Assembly: GCF_006335005.1 (NCBI RefSeq)
Contig: NZ_VDMP01000022.1
Location: 1 to 59,255 of the forward strand
Direction of reading: 5' to 3'
Length of the DNA stretch: 59,255 bases
DNA from: Nocardioides albidus
GTDB taxonomy: Bacteria > Actinomycetota > Actinomycetes > Propionibacteriales > Nocardioidaceae
Part shown: positions 46,539 to 54,647 of the stretch, one piece after another
How positions within the stretch are numbered: the first letter of the stretch is position 1
Layout of the letters: each line of letters starts with the position of its first letter
The notes under the pieces: generated by a model
The model's database searches: none
What the model saw: the letters and a program-made list of their open reading frames with translations, nothing else
Told to the model about the DNA's origin: nothing
Position numbers and translations under genes: made by a program

Positions 46539-47060
46539 GTGCTGTATCTGAGTGGCAGCGCCGCCCCGCCGCACACAGGGTCTCAACATGTCCGGTGGAG
46601 TTCAGGTGAGGTCAAGGCGATCAATGTCTGGCACGACGAACCTGCCCACGGCAGTGACCACTTCGTTGTCAATGTCGAGGTGTTCATCGGTGAGGTCGGT
46701 GAGGACAAGGTAGACAGCTTCAACCTCGTCTGTGCATCGCCCTCAATGCTTGCCGAGCTCTAATCCAGCGAGCGTTGGGGTGAGCCGCGCTTCGCGGAGG
46801 ACGTTCTGCCTGGCGGCAACGTGCTACCGCTCACCGGCGTCTGGTTGATGAAGGCTTGGTCGAAGAGTGATCTTGAAGCCGCGCTCAGTCGTCTGGCTCC
46901 GGCCTACAGCCCGGGCCCGGACTTCGGCACCGTTGCCTCGCGAATCGGAAGGGTCGTCCCGTGGGAGTACGACTACCGGTACGACGACCGCGTCAATCAG
47001 GCAGCCGGGCTCCCGCGACAGTCGACTTCCTTCTGGCACAACCAGTACGACCCCGAGTAA
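46539..47060 (+). pseudogene. Broken Imm8-like immunity gene (in-frame stop)
   Basis: Reading one frame through gives an immunity-8-like protein: VKAINVWHDEPAHGSDHFVVNVEVFIGE, DSFNLVCASP, then RWGEPRF and GVWLMKAWSKSDLEAALSRL. A TAA at 46761-46763 interrupts it in the middle; the second half continues in the same frame to 47060. The natural start position, aligned to Imm8 proteins, is a GTC codon at 46611, so the start may also be lost; an in-frame GTG at 46539 adds a poor N-terminus. Imm8 proteins neutralise polymorphic toxins. The decay suggests the immunity is no longer selected. Confidence 0.65.
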
Positions 47061-47111
47061 TCGCAGCGTGGCAACGACGGTCGGCTGCGATAGTGAAGCA
47101 GTGACGACATC

Positions 47112-48386
47112 ATGACGCGCATCGGCTTCCTCATCGACGGTGACCCCAACACGGAATTGATGACCGCTCTCTATGAGCACGATGACCTCGGGGTGCGCCT
47201 GAAGGTTCCCTTCCTCGTGAACGAGGACATCCGGGGGCGCTGGTGGGGCCACGGGACCATGTATGCGGACGACCCCGATCGAACGAAGTACAGCTACACC
47301 CCACCCGACGAGTTGGACTACTTCGACAACAAGGGGCCGGTGGGTCTCATTGGATGCAGGAGTGGCTCAGCTCAGCAGAAGTTCGGCGGCGTCTCGCCAG
47401 ATGCCGGGGTCGGAGTCATCAACGCCACGTTCGCCGTCGAGGGCGCGCGAGCAGCGGCGCACTACGTGAAACTCAACGGCTTGCGGTCGGAGATCGACGG
47501 GCTGGGACAGTGGCTCGGCTATTCAGCGGTCAAGTCCTTCGTGAAGTGGCCCAAGGATGGAAGTGCACGAGAACTCAGCACAACGGCATCACCCGTTGAG
47601 GACATGCCTCTTGGGCCGGGTCTCAACCTCAAGGCAGTTGCTCACGCGGTCACCTCCGGGCAGCGATCGCCCGAGGTGACCTACCGAAGCAAGGTGTTCC
47701 TCGAAACCTTCACGAAGGCGAACAGGGAGTGGGGCGATCACCTGACCCCTCACTTCGGGGTGCGAGACCTCCTCCGAGTGGCCGCATGGCAGCCCATCAA
47801 TTTCGTCTCGCATCAGGCCGCCTGCACCAAGGAGACCGTGCCGGTGGACGGCAAGGACCTACAGACATGGCGGGAGGTTCGGACCATCGCTACGTCCAGG
47901 TCGGAGCCCTCGTGGAAGGTCAGTGATCGTTTCCTGTTCACCTATGCCGACATCGGCAAGACGGGCCTGAACAGGTGGCTCAAGCTCGCCAAGGCTTACC
48001 ACCGTGGGATCGACCCGCTGATCCGGCTCCTCGACCTTGAAGGCGCAACCATCGACGCTCACGTGATGCAGCTGGGAATCGCCATGGAAGCAATCGGCTA
48101 CCACGCACTCATCGACTCTGGGAAGTCGCCGGGCGCGGCGAACGGGACCACCGTTGAGAAGCGCATTGAGTTCCTGCTCGGGGAAGTAGCGGGGGCGATT
48201 AGCTTCACTAATGCGACCTTCGCCAAGGACTTCGCTGACTCCTACAACTCGGTGAAGCACGCCAACCGAGCCATGATCCCGCCGGCCAAGAAGCTTGAGG
48301 ATTATCGAAACGGTGTGGAGTTGCTGCGAGCGTGGGCGGCGCTGAAGCTTGGGGTCAAGAAGAACGCTCTTCGCCAGCGCCGGTAG
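47112..48386 (+). CDS. ApeA/HEPN-like putative defence protein (island)
   Basis: A 424-residue protein with no signal peptide or membrane segment. The N-terminal half (VNEDIRGRWWGHGTMYADDP, GPVGLIGCRSG) resembles the beta-rich N-terminal domain of ApeA-type proteins. The C-terminal 150 residues are helical and end with a HEPN-like motif, ADSYNSVKHANR (about residues 375-386), with Asn379 and His383 where HEPN RNases carry their catalytic R-x4-6-H. ApeA proteins abort phage infection by RNA cleavage. The match is by eye and moderate; the Arg of the motif is missing. Lower GC than the backbone. Confidence 0.5.
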   Translation: MTRIGFLIDGDPNTELMTALYEHDDLGVRLKVPFLVNEDIRGRWWGHGTMYADDPDRTKYSYTPPDELDYFDNKGPVGLIGCRSGSAQQKFGGVSPDAGVGVINATFAVEGARAAAHYVKLNGLRSEIDGLGQWLGYSAVKSFVKWPKDGSARELSTTASPVEDMPLGPGLNLKAVAHAVTSGQRSPEVTYRSKVFLETFTKANREWGDHLTPHFGVRDLLRVAAWQPINFVSHQAACTKETVPVDGKDLQTWREVRTIATSRSEPSWKVSDRFLFTYADIGKTGLNRWLKLAKAYHRGIDPLIRLLDLEGATIDAHVMQLGIAMEAIGYHALIDSGKSPGAANGTTVEKRIEFLLGEVAGAISFTNATFAKDFADSYNSVKHANRAMIPPAKKLEDYRNGVELLRAWAALKLGVKKNALRQRR

Positions 48387-48402
48387 TCCGCCAAACTCAC
48401 CC

Positions 48403-48430
48403 TGACGCGGAGTGACGCGGAGTGACGCGG
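48403..48430 (+). repeat. Tandem 10-bp repeats upstream of the toxin-antitoxin-like pair
   Basis: TGACGCGGAG occurs twice in direct succession and is followed by TGACGCGG. The helical-turn spacing suits a cooperative DNA-binding site. It lies in the 257-bp gap 48387-48643, in which I see no credible gene. Confidence 0.5.
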
Positions 48431-48643
48431 CGAAGCTCCGCACAACCTCAGTGACGGCGAAGTGGACGCTGCGGAGGCGCACCACCAGCGGTGGATGCTC
48501 ACGCGGAGGTTCGGGTCTAACCGAAACTGAGCATGCGGAGGTCGGGCATGAGCAATGCTTGTTCGGCGTGTCGTGCTGGGGGAGCGCCACTGTGGGCGCA
48601 GCATTTGAGTGATGCCATCGACAAAAGGGAGGCGGTGACGTGA

Positions 48644-49822
48644 ATGTCCATAAACGTGATGCTCGACCGCGTCCCGACTCCGATCGATCGCGGAGTGTTC
48701 GAAGCGCTCTTTGAGCAGTCGGTCGTCCGTAGCTATGCGCCGATCACGAAGGCGATGGATAACGGCTCCATCTCCTTCAGGGACTTGGTGAAGCACGCCC
48801 GCATGGCGGAGATTCCCTACCCCCTGTTCTTCGCGCCCCGCGATGTGGTGGACGAGCAGTTGCGCATCAAGCAGAAGCGGCTGCTGGAGGGCTTCAGTGC
48901 CAAGCGTGAGTTCTCCATGAACTCGCGGCACCACGTCGATCTGGCCCAAGTGGAGCTCATCGTCAAGAACATCCAGTTCAAGCAGGATTGGATGAAGAAG
49001 GACAAGACGCTCGACCGCAACCCCATCGTCGGCATGCTCAAGAAGTCTAAGGCGCCCATCGCCGAGGATGCGGCCAGGTTGAGGGAGGCCCTGCAGCTTG
49101 GGGCGACCGAACTACGTGGCGCCAAGAACAAGGGCGATGCGCTCGGCCTCCTGGTGGACAGGCTTGAGGCTCAGAACATCCTCGTGGCGCAGAGCGTGCA
49201 GGACCTCATGCCGCAGCGGTTGCCCAAGGGCAAGATCTTTAGCGGCATGACGGTGAAGGACGCCAAGCTTCCCTTCATCTTCATCGCCAGCGGCGACGAG
49301 GGGGAGGCCTTCGAGCCCACTGGTCGGCGCATCTTCACCCTCATGCTGATGGCGGTGCTTGTTGCCCGTGGACGGTTTGCCACGGTCACCTACAACGGCC
49401 ACACCGCCGAGGAGAAGTCAAAGCGGGAGTACGAGCTGGCGGCAGAGATTCTCATGCCCGAATCAGACTTCCGTCGCGCGGACCTGAGCGACCTCGAGGC
49501 CATCACTGCGGCATCGAACGTCTTCCAGGTGACTCCCAGCGCTGTAGTGATGCGCGCCCAGCGCCTCAAGCTCCTGACCCGCGACGAGGCCGAGGAGCAC
49601 CTCGCGGCTCTTAAGGATGCCTTCGACAAGATCGAGAAGACGCCCCGCAACAGGATGCTTCCCATGAACGCCCTCAGGAAGTTCAACGGGCATGAGTGCT
49701 CGCGGCGCATGCTCGCCCTCTACGACTCGGGCACGATCAAGACGGGCGACTTCTGCCGTGTCATGTTCTCCAACGCCTACCGCAGTGACCGTGCGATCAG
49801 CGACTACAGGGCGGGGCTGTAG
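48644..49822 (+). CDS. ImmA/IrrE-like protein lacking the HEXXH zinc site (island)
   Basis: A 392-residue protein with the architecture of XRE-ImmA/IrrE antitoxin-type proteins that accompany DUF4411/PIN toxins: IPYPLFFAPRDVVDEQLRI (residues 57-75, normally after the helix-turn-helix) and the C-terminal core FEPTGRRIFTLM (223-234), YELAAEILMPESDF (263-276) and FQVTPSAVVMRAQRLKLL (294-311). Where the family has the HEXXH zinc site (about 234-243) the sequence is LMAVLVARG, so the peptidase must be inactive. No clear helix-turn-helix is seen in the first 50 residues. ATG after AAAGGGAGG. Two bases separate it from the PIN-like gene. Confidence 0.65.
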   Translation: MSINVMLDRVPTPIDRGVFEALFEQSVVRSYAPITKAMDNGSISFRDLVKHARMAEIPYPLFFAPRDVVDEQLRIKQKRLLEGFSAKREFSMNSRHHVDLAQVELIVKNIQFKQDWMKKDKTLDRNPIVGMLKKSKAPIAEDAARLREALQLGATELRGAKNKGDALGLLVDRLEAQNILVAQSVQDLMPQRLPKGKIFSGMTVKDAKLPFIFIASGDEGEAFEPTGRRIFTLMLMAVLVARGRFATVTYNGHTAEEKSKREYELAAEILMPESDFRRADLSDLEAITAASNVFQVTPSAVVMRAQRLKLLTRDEAEEHLAALKDAFDKIEKTPRNRMLPMNALRKFNGHECSRRMLALYDSGTIKTGDFCRVMFSNAYRSDRAISDYRAGL

Positions 49823-49824
49823 CC

Positions 49825-50256
49825 ATGCCCATGTACCTCATCGACAACAACGCGCTCGGCCCTCTTGGAGACAGGAAGAAGTCCCCCTTCTTCCGCGAGC
49901 ACTGTCGCGTGCCCGCTGAGGTCGCTCATGAGTCACGGCGCGCGAAGCACGCCAAGTTGCTCGAGCCTCTGACCATCGAGATGACACCCGCGATGCTCGC
50001 GCAGCTCTCAGACGTCATGAAGACCGTGCCCGTGGGCCATACGAAGTTCATCGATCTCTACAACTACAAGGGCACTGCCGATCCGATCCTCGTTGCCCTG
50101 GCCGTCGTGCTCAGCAGTGAGGACCTCTTCTCGGATAACTGGGTGATCGTCACGCAGGACAAGGAAGTGGTCGCAAAGGCGAAGGCGTTCTCCGTGGACA
50201 CCATGACGCCGAAGGCGTTGGCCAGCATCATCGACGCGGCAACGAAGGCTGCGTGA
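49825..50256 (+). CDS. PIN-like (DUF4411-type) putative toxin (island)
   Basis: A 143-residue protein starting MYLIDNNAL. Candidate PIN residues: Asp7, Glu32 (VPAEVAHES), Asp86 (KGTADPILVALA) and Asp112 (WVIVTQDKEVVAKAK). The layout matches DUF4411-type proteins that lie downstream of ImmA/IrrE-like genes. If active it would be an RNase toxin held by its upstream partner. It starts two bases after the preceding stop, so the two are one operon. Confidence 0.7.
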   Translation: MPMYLIDNNALGPLGDRKKSPFFREHCRVPAEVAHESRRAKHAKLLEPLTIEMTPAMLAQLSDVMKTVPVGHTKFIDLYNYKGTADPILVALAVVLSSEDLFSDNWVIVTQDKEVVAKAKAFSVDTMTPKALASIIDAATKAA

Positions 50257-50343
50257 GCGGCGCTCTCGATAAGTCGTAGCCCAGTCGCCGTGCTCAATTG
50301 GCCACGGGAAGCCGCTTAAGCGCTTTCGTTTGTGTCCATGCTG

Positions 50344-51420
50344 CTACCTCCTGCGACGCCAGAAGCCGCGGGCAGGCCTCTTGGGTTCGGGTACAGCAAG
50401 CCCGATGCTCTCCTGGCGCCACTTGCGTCCAGCGAGGCTGGGCGGGACAGCGGTGCCGCGCTTGGTCTCGTGCCAGCCAGCGGACCAGTTGCGTGGGTCA
50501 TTGGCGAGGAGCCCAAGGGCTTCGGTCGCAACCTCCTGAGGCGTGCGTCCCTTGCGCGGCAAGCGGAGAAACACCTGATAGCCGGGCTTCTCTGAGTTCC
50601 AGTCGGAGTCTCCGAGGTAGAGGGCAACCTTGAGGAAGTCGTGGTTCTCGTGATCCTTGGCAACCCAGTCGAGCCGCATGCCCATGGAGTCCAGGTGCTC
50701 GCGATCTGCTCCGGTCAGGATCAGGCGTGCGGTGGTGTCCTCGGGTCGTTCCCATGATCGGTCGGCACCGAGGCGTTCGACCTCCGCGTCGTATTCATCT
50801 GCCTTGAAGGACACGCCGCCGCGGATGGGTGCTTCGAACTCCCAGTCCCAGTGGACGGCGTTCTCGTCGCGAACGATGACGACATCGGTCGAGCCGCATC
50901 CGTACTCGCCACATTCGCAACGTGCGATGCCTACCTGATGGGGTGTGGTCGTCGCGATGAGTTGGTTCTCGGGGATGAGGAGATCAAAGGGATCCATGCC
51001 CATGCCAGCGCCGAGGCGTGTCATCTCTACGTCGTTGACGTATACGAGCACCTCGTGCCCAGTCAGTTCGGGTTCCGTGCTTCGCACCTCGAATCGAACC
51101 GTGTCGCGTGAGAGGCGTGTGAGAACCATGCCGTCGCTACCTATGACCTTGGTGCGCGGCATCGTCCCAGGCTCAGGGAGTCCAAGCTCCTGCAGTGTCG
51201 CCCGTACCAGGCCTTCGATCTCCTGTGCGGGGTCCTTCGGCGAGGCGCCAGCGAGCAGTCGAAGACTAGGGCTGTCGATGCCGTCGACGAGACAGTTACA
51301 GGCAGCCTCGATGACCTCTTCAGGGCCACGCCACATGGGCGGCGCGTTCCAGCGCGTTGCTGCGTCGTACAGCAGCAGTTGGCGTGCGGGCAGGTCTGAC
51401 ACCGAACAATCATCAGTCAT
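50344..51420 (-). CDS. Unknown protein with CECGEYGC motif (island)
   Basis: A roughly 358-residue protein of no family I recognise. The centre holds IARCECGEYGCGSTDVVIVRDENAVHWDWEF, a possible metal knuckle followed by a beta-rich domain; the C-terminus is basic (KRPARGFWRRRR). There is no signal peptide or membrane helix. ATG 51420 is chosen; a GTG at 51453 in the same frame is the alternative and neither has a good ribosome binding site. It is the only island gene on the minus strand and faces the PIN-like gene. Gap 50257-50343 shows nothing. Confidence 0.55.
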   Translation of the reverse strand: MTDDCSVSDLPARQLLLYDAATRWNAPPMWRGPEEVIEAACNCLVDGIDSPSLRLLAGASPKDPAQEIEGLVRATLQELGLPEPGTMPRTKVIGSDGMVLTRLSRDTVRFEVRSTEPELTGHEVLVYVNDVEMTRLGAGMGMDPFDLLIPENQLIATTTPHQVGIARCECGEYGCGSTDVVIVRDENAVHWDWEFEAPIRGGVSFKADEYDAEVERLGADRSWERPEDTTARLILTGADREHLDSMGMRLDWVAKDHENHDFLKVALYLGDSDWNSEKPGYQVFLRLPRKGRTPQEVATEALGLLANDPRNWSAGWHETKRGTAVPPSLAGRKWRQESIGLAVPEPKRPARGFWRRRR

Positions 51421-51523
51421 GAGCGGGTGTGCTTGCGAACGAGTTTGGTTCACGGCGGCGCGGTGACGAGCAGGACGGCGTTGCTTGCTGCGACCTTGAC
51501 GTAGCTGACGGTCTAACGTGGCT

Positions 51524-51552
51524 CACGTGCCGTCCGCGATTAACCACGTGCC
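51524..51552 (+). repeat. Direct repeat CACGTGCC near the right island end
   Basis: CACGTGCC at 51524-51531 and again at 51545-51552, two helical turns apart, about 60 bases before the rlmN-end copy. It could be an arm-type recombinase site, but eight bases can recur by chance. Confidence 0.3.
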
Positions 51553-51611
51553 TGCGCGTCGACGCGCTCCTGCTGACGTCTCTGCGTTGTGCACCATGGG
51601 TTATCGCCAAC

Positions 51612-51784
51612 TCAACCTCATCCCGCTGAACGAGGTCCCGGGCTCGCAGTTCACCCGGTCGCGCGAGGAGGACATGGACGAGTTCGTCCGCCGTCTCGAG
51701 GCCAAGGGCATCGCGACGACGATGCGCGACACGCGGGGCAGCGAGATCGACGCCGCCTGCGGCCAGTTGGCTGCCGCGGAGTAG
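51612..51784 (+). pseudogene. Detached 3' end of rlmN (putative attR)
   Basis: An in-frame copy of the last 57 or so codons of rlmN with its stop codon, beginning at [18 protein letters not shown] and ending GQLAAAE. It has no 5' part of rlmN and no use alone. It aligns without gaps to 45657-45829. Copies of the identical cores lie at 51629-51668 and 51695-51732. This is the right boundary of the island. Confidence 0.8.
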
Positions 51785-51810
51785 CCCGCGAGGCCAGCCC
51801 GGACGCCCGG

Positions 51811-53532
51811 TCAAGCGAGCGGGTTCGCCACCAGCAGCTCGACGTTGCGGTCCTCGGGAGTGCCGAGGCCGGCGCCGTGGTCGTGCCAGTCGTTGGCGGC
51901 GAGCTCGCGCGCGAGACCGGCCAGTCGCTCGGCGCTCTCGGTGCCCGCGCCGGCGGAGGCCGGTCCGGTGTGGTCGACCATGGTGGTGAACAGGGACAGC
52001 GTGCCGTCCTGGTTGTCGGCGACCTCGACGATGCGGGCCTGCTGCGGCCAGTCGATGTGGGAGGCGGTGGTGATCTCCCACAGTCCACCGCCGCCGGGCC
52101 GCGGCCGCGGGGTGACCTTGTTGCGGTGCGTGTGCCCGTTGATCCACGCCACCACCGAGGGCGTCGCGAGGAGGGCGTCGAGGACCTTGGCGCCGGTGAC
52201 CCGGGGCTCCAGCGAGCCGCCGGTCGCGATGAGCGGGTTGCCCATGGTGTCGGAGGTGTGGTGGCTGAAGACGAGCACGATCCGGTCCGCGGACTGGGCG
52301 AGCAGCGCCGTGAGCCAGGCGAACTGGGTCGGGTCGAGCGAGCCGTCGGAGTAGCCGTTGGGGTTGACGGTGTCGAGTACGACGAAGCGGACGCGGCCGC
52401 GGTCGAAGGAGTAGTAGGCCGTGCCCTGCTGTCGGTTGGTGCTCGTGAAGCCGTGGCCGAAGGGGGCGCCGCCGAGGAGGAAGTGCTGCTCGACGATCTG
52501 CTTGCGGGTGAGGAGGCGTCGGTTGAGGTCGGGGGTCACCACGCGCACGCCGGCGTTGGAGACGCCGCTGAGCAGTCCGGTGAGCACCGCGGCCGGGTCG
52601 GTGGTGAGGTCCTCGAGGAGCTGGCCGGGATCGAGGCCCAAGGGCGGCGAGACGACCTTGAGCGCGCCGAGCGCGATCAGGTTGAGCTGCAGCGTCGAGG
52701 CGGGGAAGTTGCCCTGCGCGAGGCCGTCGTGGTTGCCGAAGACGGAGTACCACGGGATCTGCAGGCCCTCGGCGGTGAACGGCCGGCGGGCGGCGTCGAG
52801 GAGCCCGGGGACGACGGGGAAGCCGTACTCCGAGCGAGGGTGGTCGACCGGCTTGCCGGCGGGGTTGCCGTGCGGGTGCCAGTACGCCGGGTCGTAGGTC
52901 GCGACGCTGCTGTCGGCCACGCCCTCCCAGGAGCCGAGGTTGCCGGAGTCGAAGCGGACCGGCCCGCCGTTGAGGGTGGTGATGTTCCAGCGGACCTCGT
53001 TGAGCTGGGAGTTGTCGGAGTTGTCGCCGGTCTGGATCGCGAGCGCGAACGGCTGTCCGGTGACCGGCCCGCTCCCGATCCGGTTGATCGCGCGCACCAT
53101 CGAGTCGGCGACCTGGCCGGTGAGCATCTCCTGGGGCCGGTACGACGAGGTGAACAGTCCGGTCGCGGGCAGCGGGCTCGGGTCGTCGAGGCGGTCGGTC
53201 CACTCCAGGCGCAGCGGGGACTGGGCGTCGACGATGTGGATGTCACTGAGCTGGACGAAGGAGATCAGGCCCTGACGGCGCGCGGCGCGCCCGGCGTCGC
53301 CGAGGATGCCGAGACCCGTGCGGGCGCGGTGCGGCTCGCCGGAGGCCCTGATCACCGACCGGTAGCCGCCGGCGCCGGCCGGTCCGGTGGCGAAGGTCGC
53401 GCCCAGAGTGGTGCTCGGCGCGGCGTCGGCGCTCGCGGCGGAGCGCAGCACACCGGGGAGCGCGGTGGCCGCGGCGGCGAGGCCTCCGGCGGCGACGGCG
53501 TTGCGGATCAGGTTTCGACGAGAGATCTCCAC
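51811..53532 (-). CDS. Tat-exported metallophosphoesterase (TIGR03767-type)
   Basis: A 573-residue protein with a twin-arginine signal (ISRRNLIRNAVAAGGLAAAA). The calcineurin-like phosphoesterase site is complete: FVQLSDIHIVD, IQTGDNSDN, VFGNHDG, VFSHHTSD and INGHTHRNKV. A long insert between the GD and GNHD motifs is typical of this subfamily. It likely hydrolyses phosphoesters outside the membrane; the substrate is unknown. A short 30-base gap separates it from the LOG gene upstream. Confidence 0.88.
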   Translation of the reverse strand: MEISRRNLIRNAVAAGGLAAAATALPGVLRSAASADAAPSTTLGATFATGPAGAGGYRSVIRASGEPHRARTGLGILGDAGRAARRQGLISFVQLSDIHIVDAQSPLRLEWTDRLDDPSPLPATGLFTSSYRPQEMLTGQVADSMVRAINRIGSGPVTGQPFALAIQTGDNSDNSQLNEVRWNITTLNGGPVRFDSGNLGSWEGVADSSVATYDPAYWHPHGNPAGKPVDHPRSEYGFPVVPGLLDAARRPFTAEGLQIPWYSVFGNHDGLAQGNFPASTLQLNLIALGALKVVSPPLGLDPGQLLEDLTTDPAAVLTGLLSGVSNAGVRVVTPDLNRRLLTRKQIVEQHFLLGGAPFGHGFTSTNRQQGTAYYSFDRGRVRFVVLDTVNPNGYSDGSLDPTQFAWLTALLAQSADRIVLVFSHHTSDTMGNPLIATGGSLEPRVTGAKVLDALLATPSVVAWINGHTHRNKVTPRPRPGGGGLWEITTASHIDWPQQARIVEVADNQDGTLSLFTTMVDHTGPASAGAGTESAERLAGLARELAANDWHDHGAGLGTPEDRNVELLVANPLA

Positions 53533-53562
53533 ATCGCCCCAACGACGCCCGGGTGAGCCAGG

Positions 53563-54516
53563 TCACGTCCGGGGGTCGAAGAGACCGGCAGCCTCCTCGA
53601 CGCTGTCGACGAGGTGCACGTGGCGCTCCATCGCCCGGCCGCGGGACAGCGCGCGCAACAGCGGCCAGGCCGGGAGCTCCTCGGTCCAGTAGCGGCGCCC
53701 GACCAGCACCATCGGGGCGACCGCGTCCTCGTCGGCGTAATAGTTCTCGCAGGCGTCCTGGAAGATCTCCTGCACCGTGCCGCCGGCGCCGGGCAGGAAG
53801 ACGATGCCGGCGTCGCACACCAGCAGCAGGATCGCCTCGCGCAGGGCGTTGCGGAAGTACTTCGCGATGGCGGTGGCGAACAGGTTGGGCGGCTCGTGTC
53901 CGTAGTGCCAGGTCGGTACGCCGAGCGAGGGGCTGGGGTCGGGGACGAGGGACAGCGCATCGCGGGCGGCGGCCACCCAGTCGTCGACGGAGGGCTGGAA
54001 GGAAGGTACGGCGGCCAGGCGACGCAGCGCCTCGGCGAGCGTCTCGGGCGGAGCGGCCGCCATCCGGCCACCGAGGTTGGCGGCCTCCATCGCGCCGGGT
54101 CCGCCGCCGGTCGCGACGACGTGGGCGCGGCCGAGGAGAGCGCCGAGGTGCGCCGCGTCGTCGTACGCCACCGTGCCGCGGCCCGCCGCATGTCCGCCCA
54201 TCACGCCGACCAGGCCGACCTTCCCCTGCCCCGCGACCCACTCCCCGAGCGCGGTGTCGACGGCCTGGTCGTGCAGCACCTCGGCCAGGGCCTCCGCGGG
54301 GCCGGAGGTGCCCAGCGTCCAGTGATAGGCCCGGGCGTCGAGGGAGTCGGCGTAGCGCGGAGCGTCGTAGAGCTCGTCGGGCGTGTAGAGCCGGGTGCGG
54401 GTGATGTCGAGGCCGGCGACGCCGGCGCCGGCGGCGGCTCCGGCGTCCGCCTCGAGGGCGATGTCGTCGTCGGTGCGGCACTCCACGACGAGGCTGCGGG
54501 TGCGGGGTCTCCTCAC
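53563..54516 (-). CDS. LOG family protein (Rossmann-fold nucleotide-binding)
   Basis: A 317-residue protein with VVATGGGPGAMEAANLG and LPGAGGTVQEIFQDACENYY, the two signatures of the LOG/lysine-decarboxylase-like superfamily. Members release cytokinins from nucleotide monophosphates or sense nucleotides; at 317 residues it is longer than plain LOG (about 190-200), with an N-terminal extension of about 90 residues. The specific role is unclear. GTG start seven bases after a TAGCGT hexamer. Confidence 0.8.
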   Translation of the reverse strand: MRRPRTRSLVVECRTDDDIALEADAGAAAGAGVAGLDITRTRLYTPDELYDAPRYADSLDARAYHWTLGTSGPAEALAEVLHDQAVDTALGEWVAGQGKVGLVGVMGGHAAGRGTVAYDDAAHLGALLGRAHVVATGGGPGAMEAANLGGRMAAAPPETLAEALRRLAAVPSFQPSVDDWVAAARDALSLVPDPSPSLGVPTWHYGHEPPNLFATAIAKYFRNALREAILLLVCDAGIVFLPGAGGTVQEIFQDACENYYADEDAVAPMVLVGRRYWTEELPAWPLLRALSRGRAMERHVHLVDSVEEAAGLFDPRT

Positions 54517-54523
54517 GTCGCGG

Positions 54524-54529
54524 ACGCTA
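54524..54529 (-). promoter_or_regulatory. -10 hexamer for a leaderless LOG-family transcript
   Basis: TAGCGT on the minus strand, seven bases, then GTG at 54516-54514. Confidence 0.6.
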
Positions 54530-54570
54530 CCCGCCCGGTGCCCGCTCGTGCCTGACCTGTGGGACGAGCA

Positions 54571-54599
54571 TTGTCTACCGAATCACTTGACTTTAGTCT
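54571..54599 (+). promoter_or_regulatory. Promoter of metY-metX
   Basis: TTGTCT at 54571-54576, a 17-base spacer, and TAGTCT at 54594-54599, in an AT-rich patch 49 bases before the metY start. A small palindrome, GACTTTAGTC (54589-54598), overlaps the -10 and could be an operator for a methionine regulator. I found no SAM riboswitch-like structure. Confidence 0.5.
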
Positions 54600-54647
54600 T
54601 GGTGAGACATCCCCCAAAGCCGTGCGGGGCCAGCGACAGGAGCACCC

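Noticed and set aside
46821..47060. Separate 79-residue gene after the Imm8-like fragment
   Set aside because: It is in the same frame as the fragment ending at 46763 and completes the Imm8-like protein, so one broken gene is more likely than two.
48412..48612. 66-residue open frame before the ImmA-like gene as an antitoxin
   Set aside because: Begins inside tandem repeats, has no ribosome binding site and an irregular composition; better read as regulatory DNA.
51518..51784. 88-residue gene containing the rlmN tail
   Set aside because: The conserved part is only the detached 3' end of rlmN; the upstream codons are not conserved RlmN sequence.
54540..54647. SAM riboswitch before metY
   Set aside because: Too short and lacking paired helices; the promoter accounts for the AT-rich patch.
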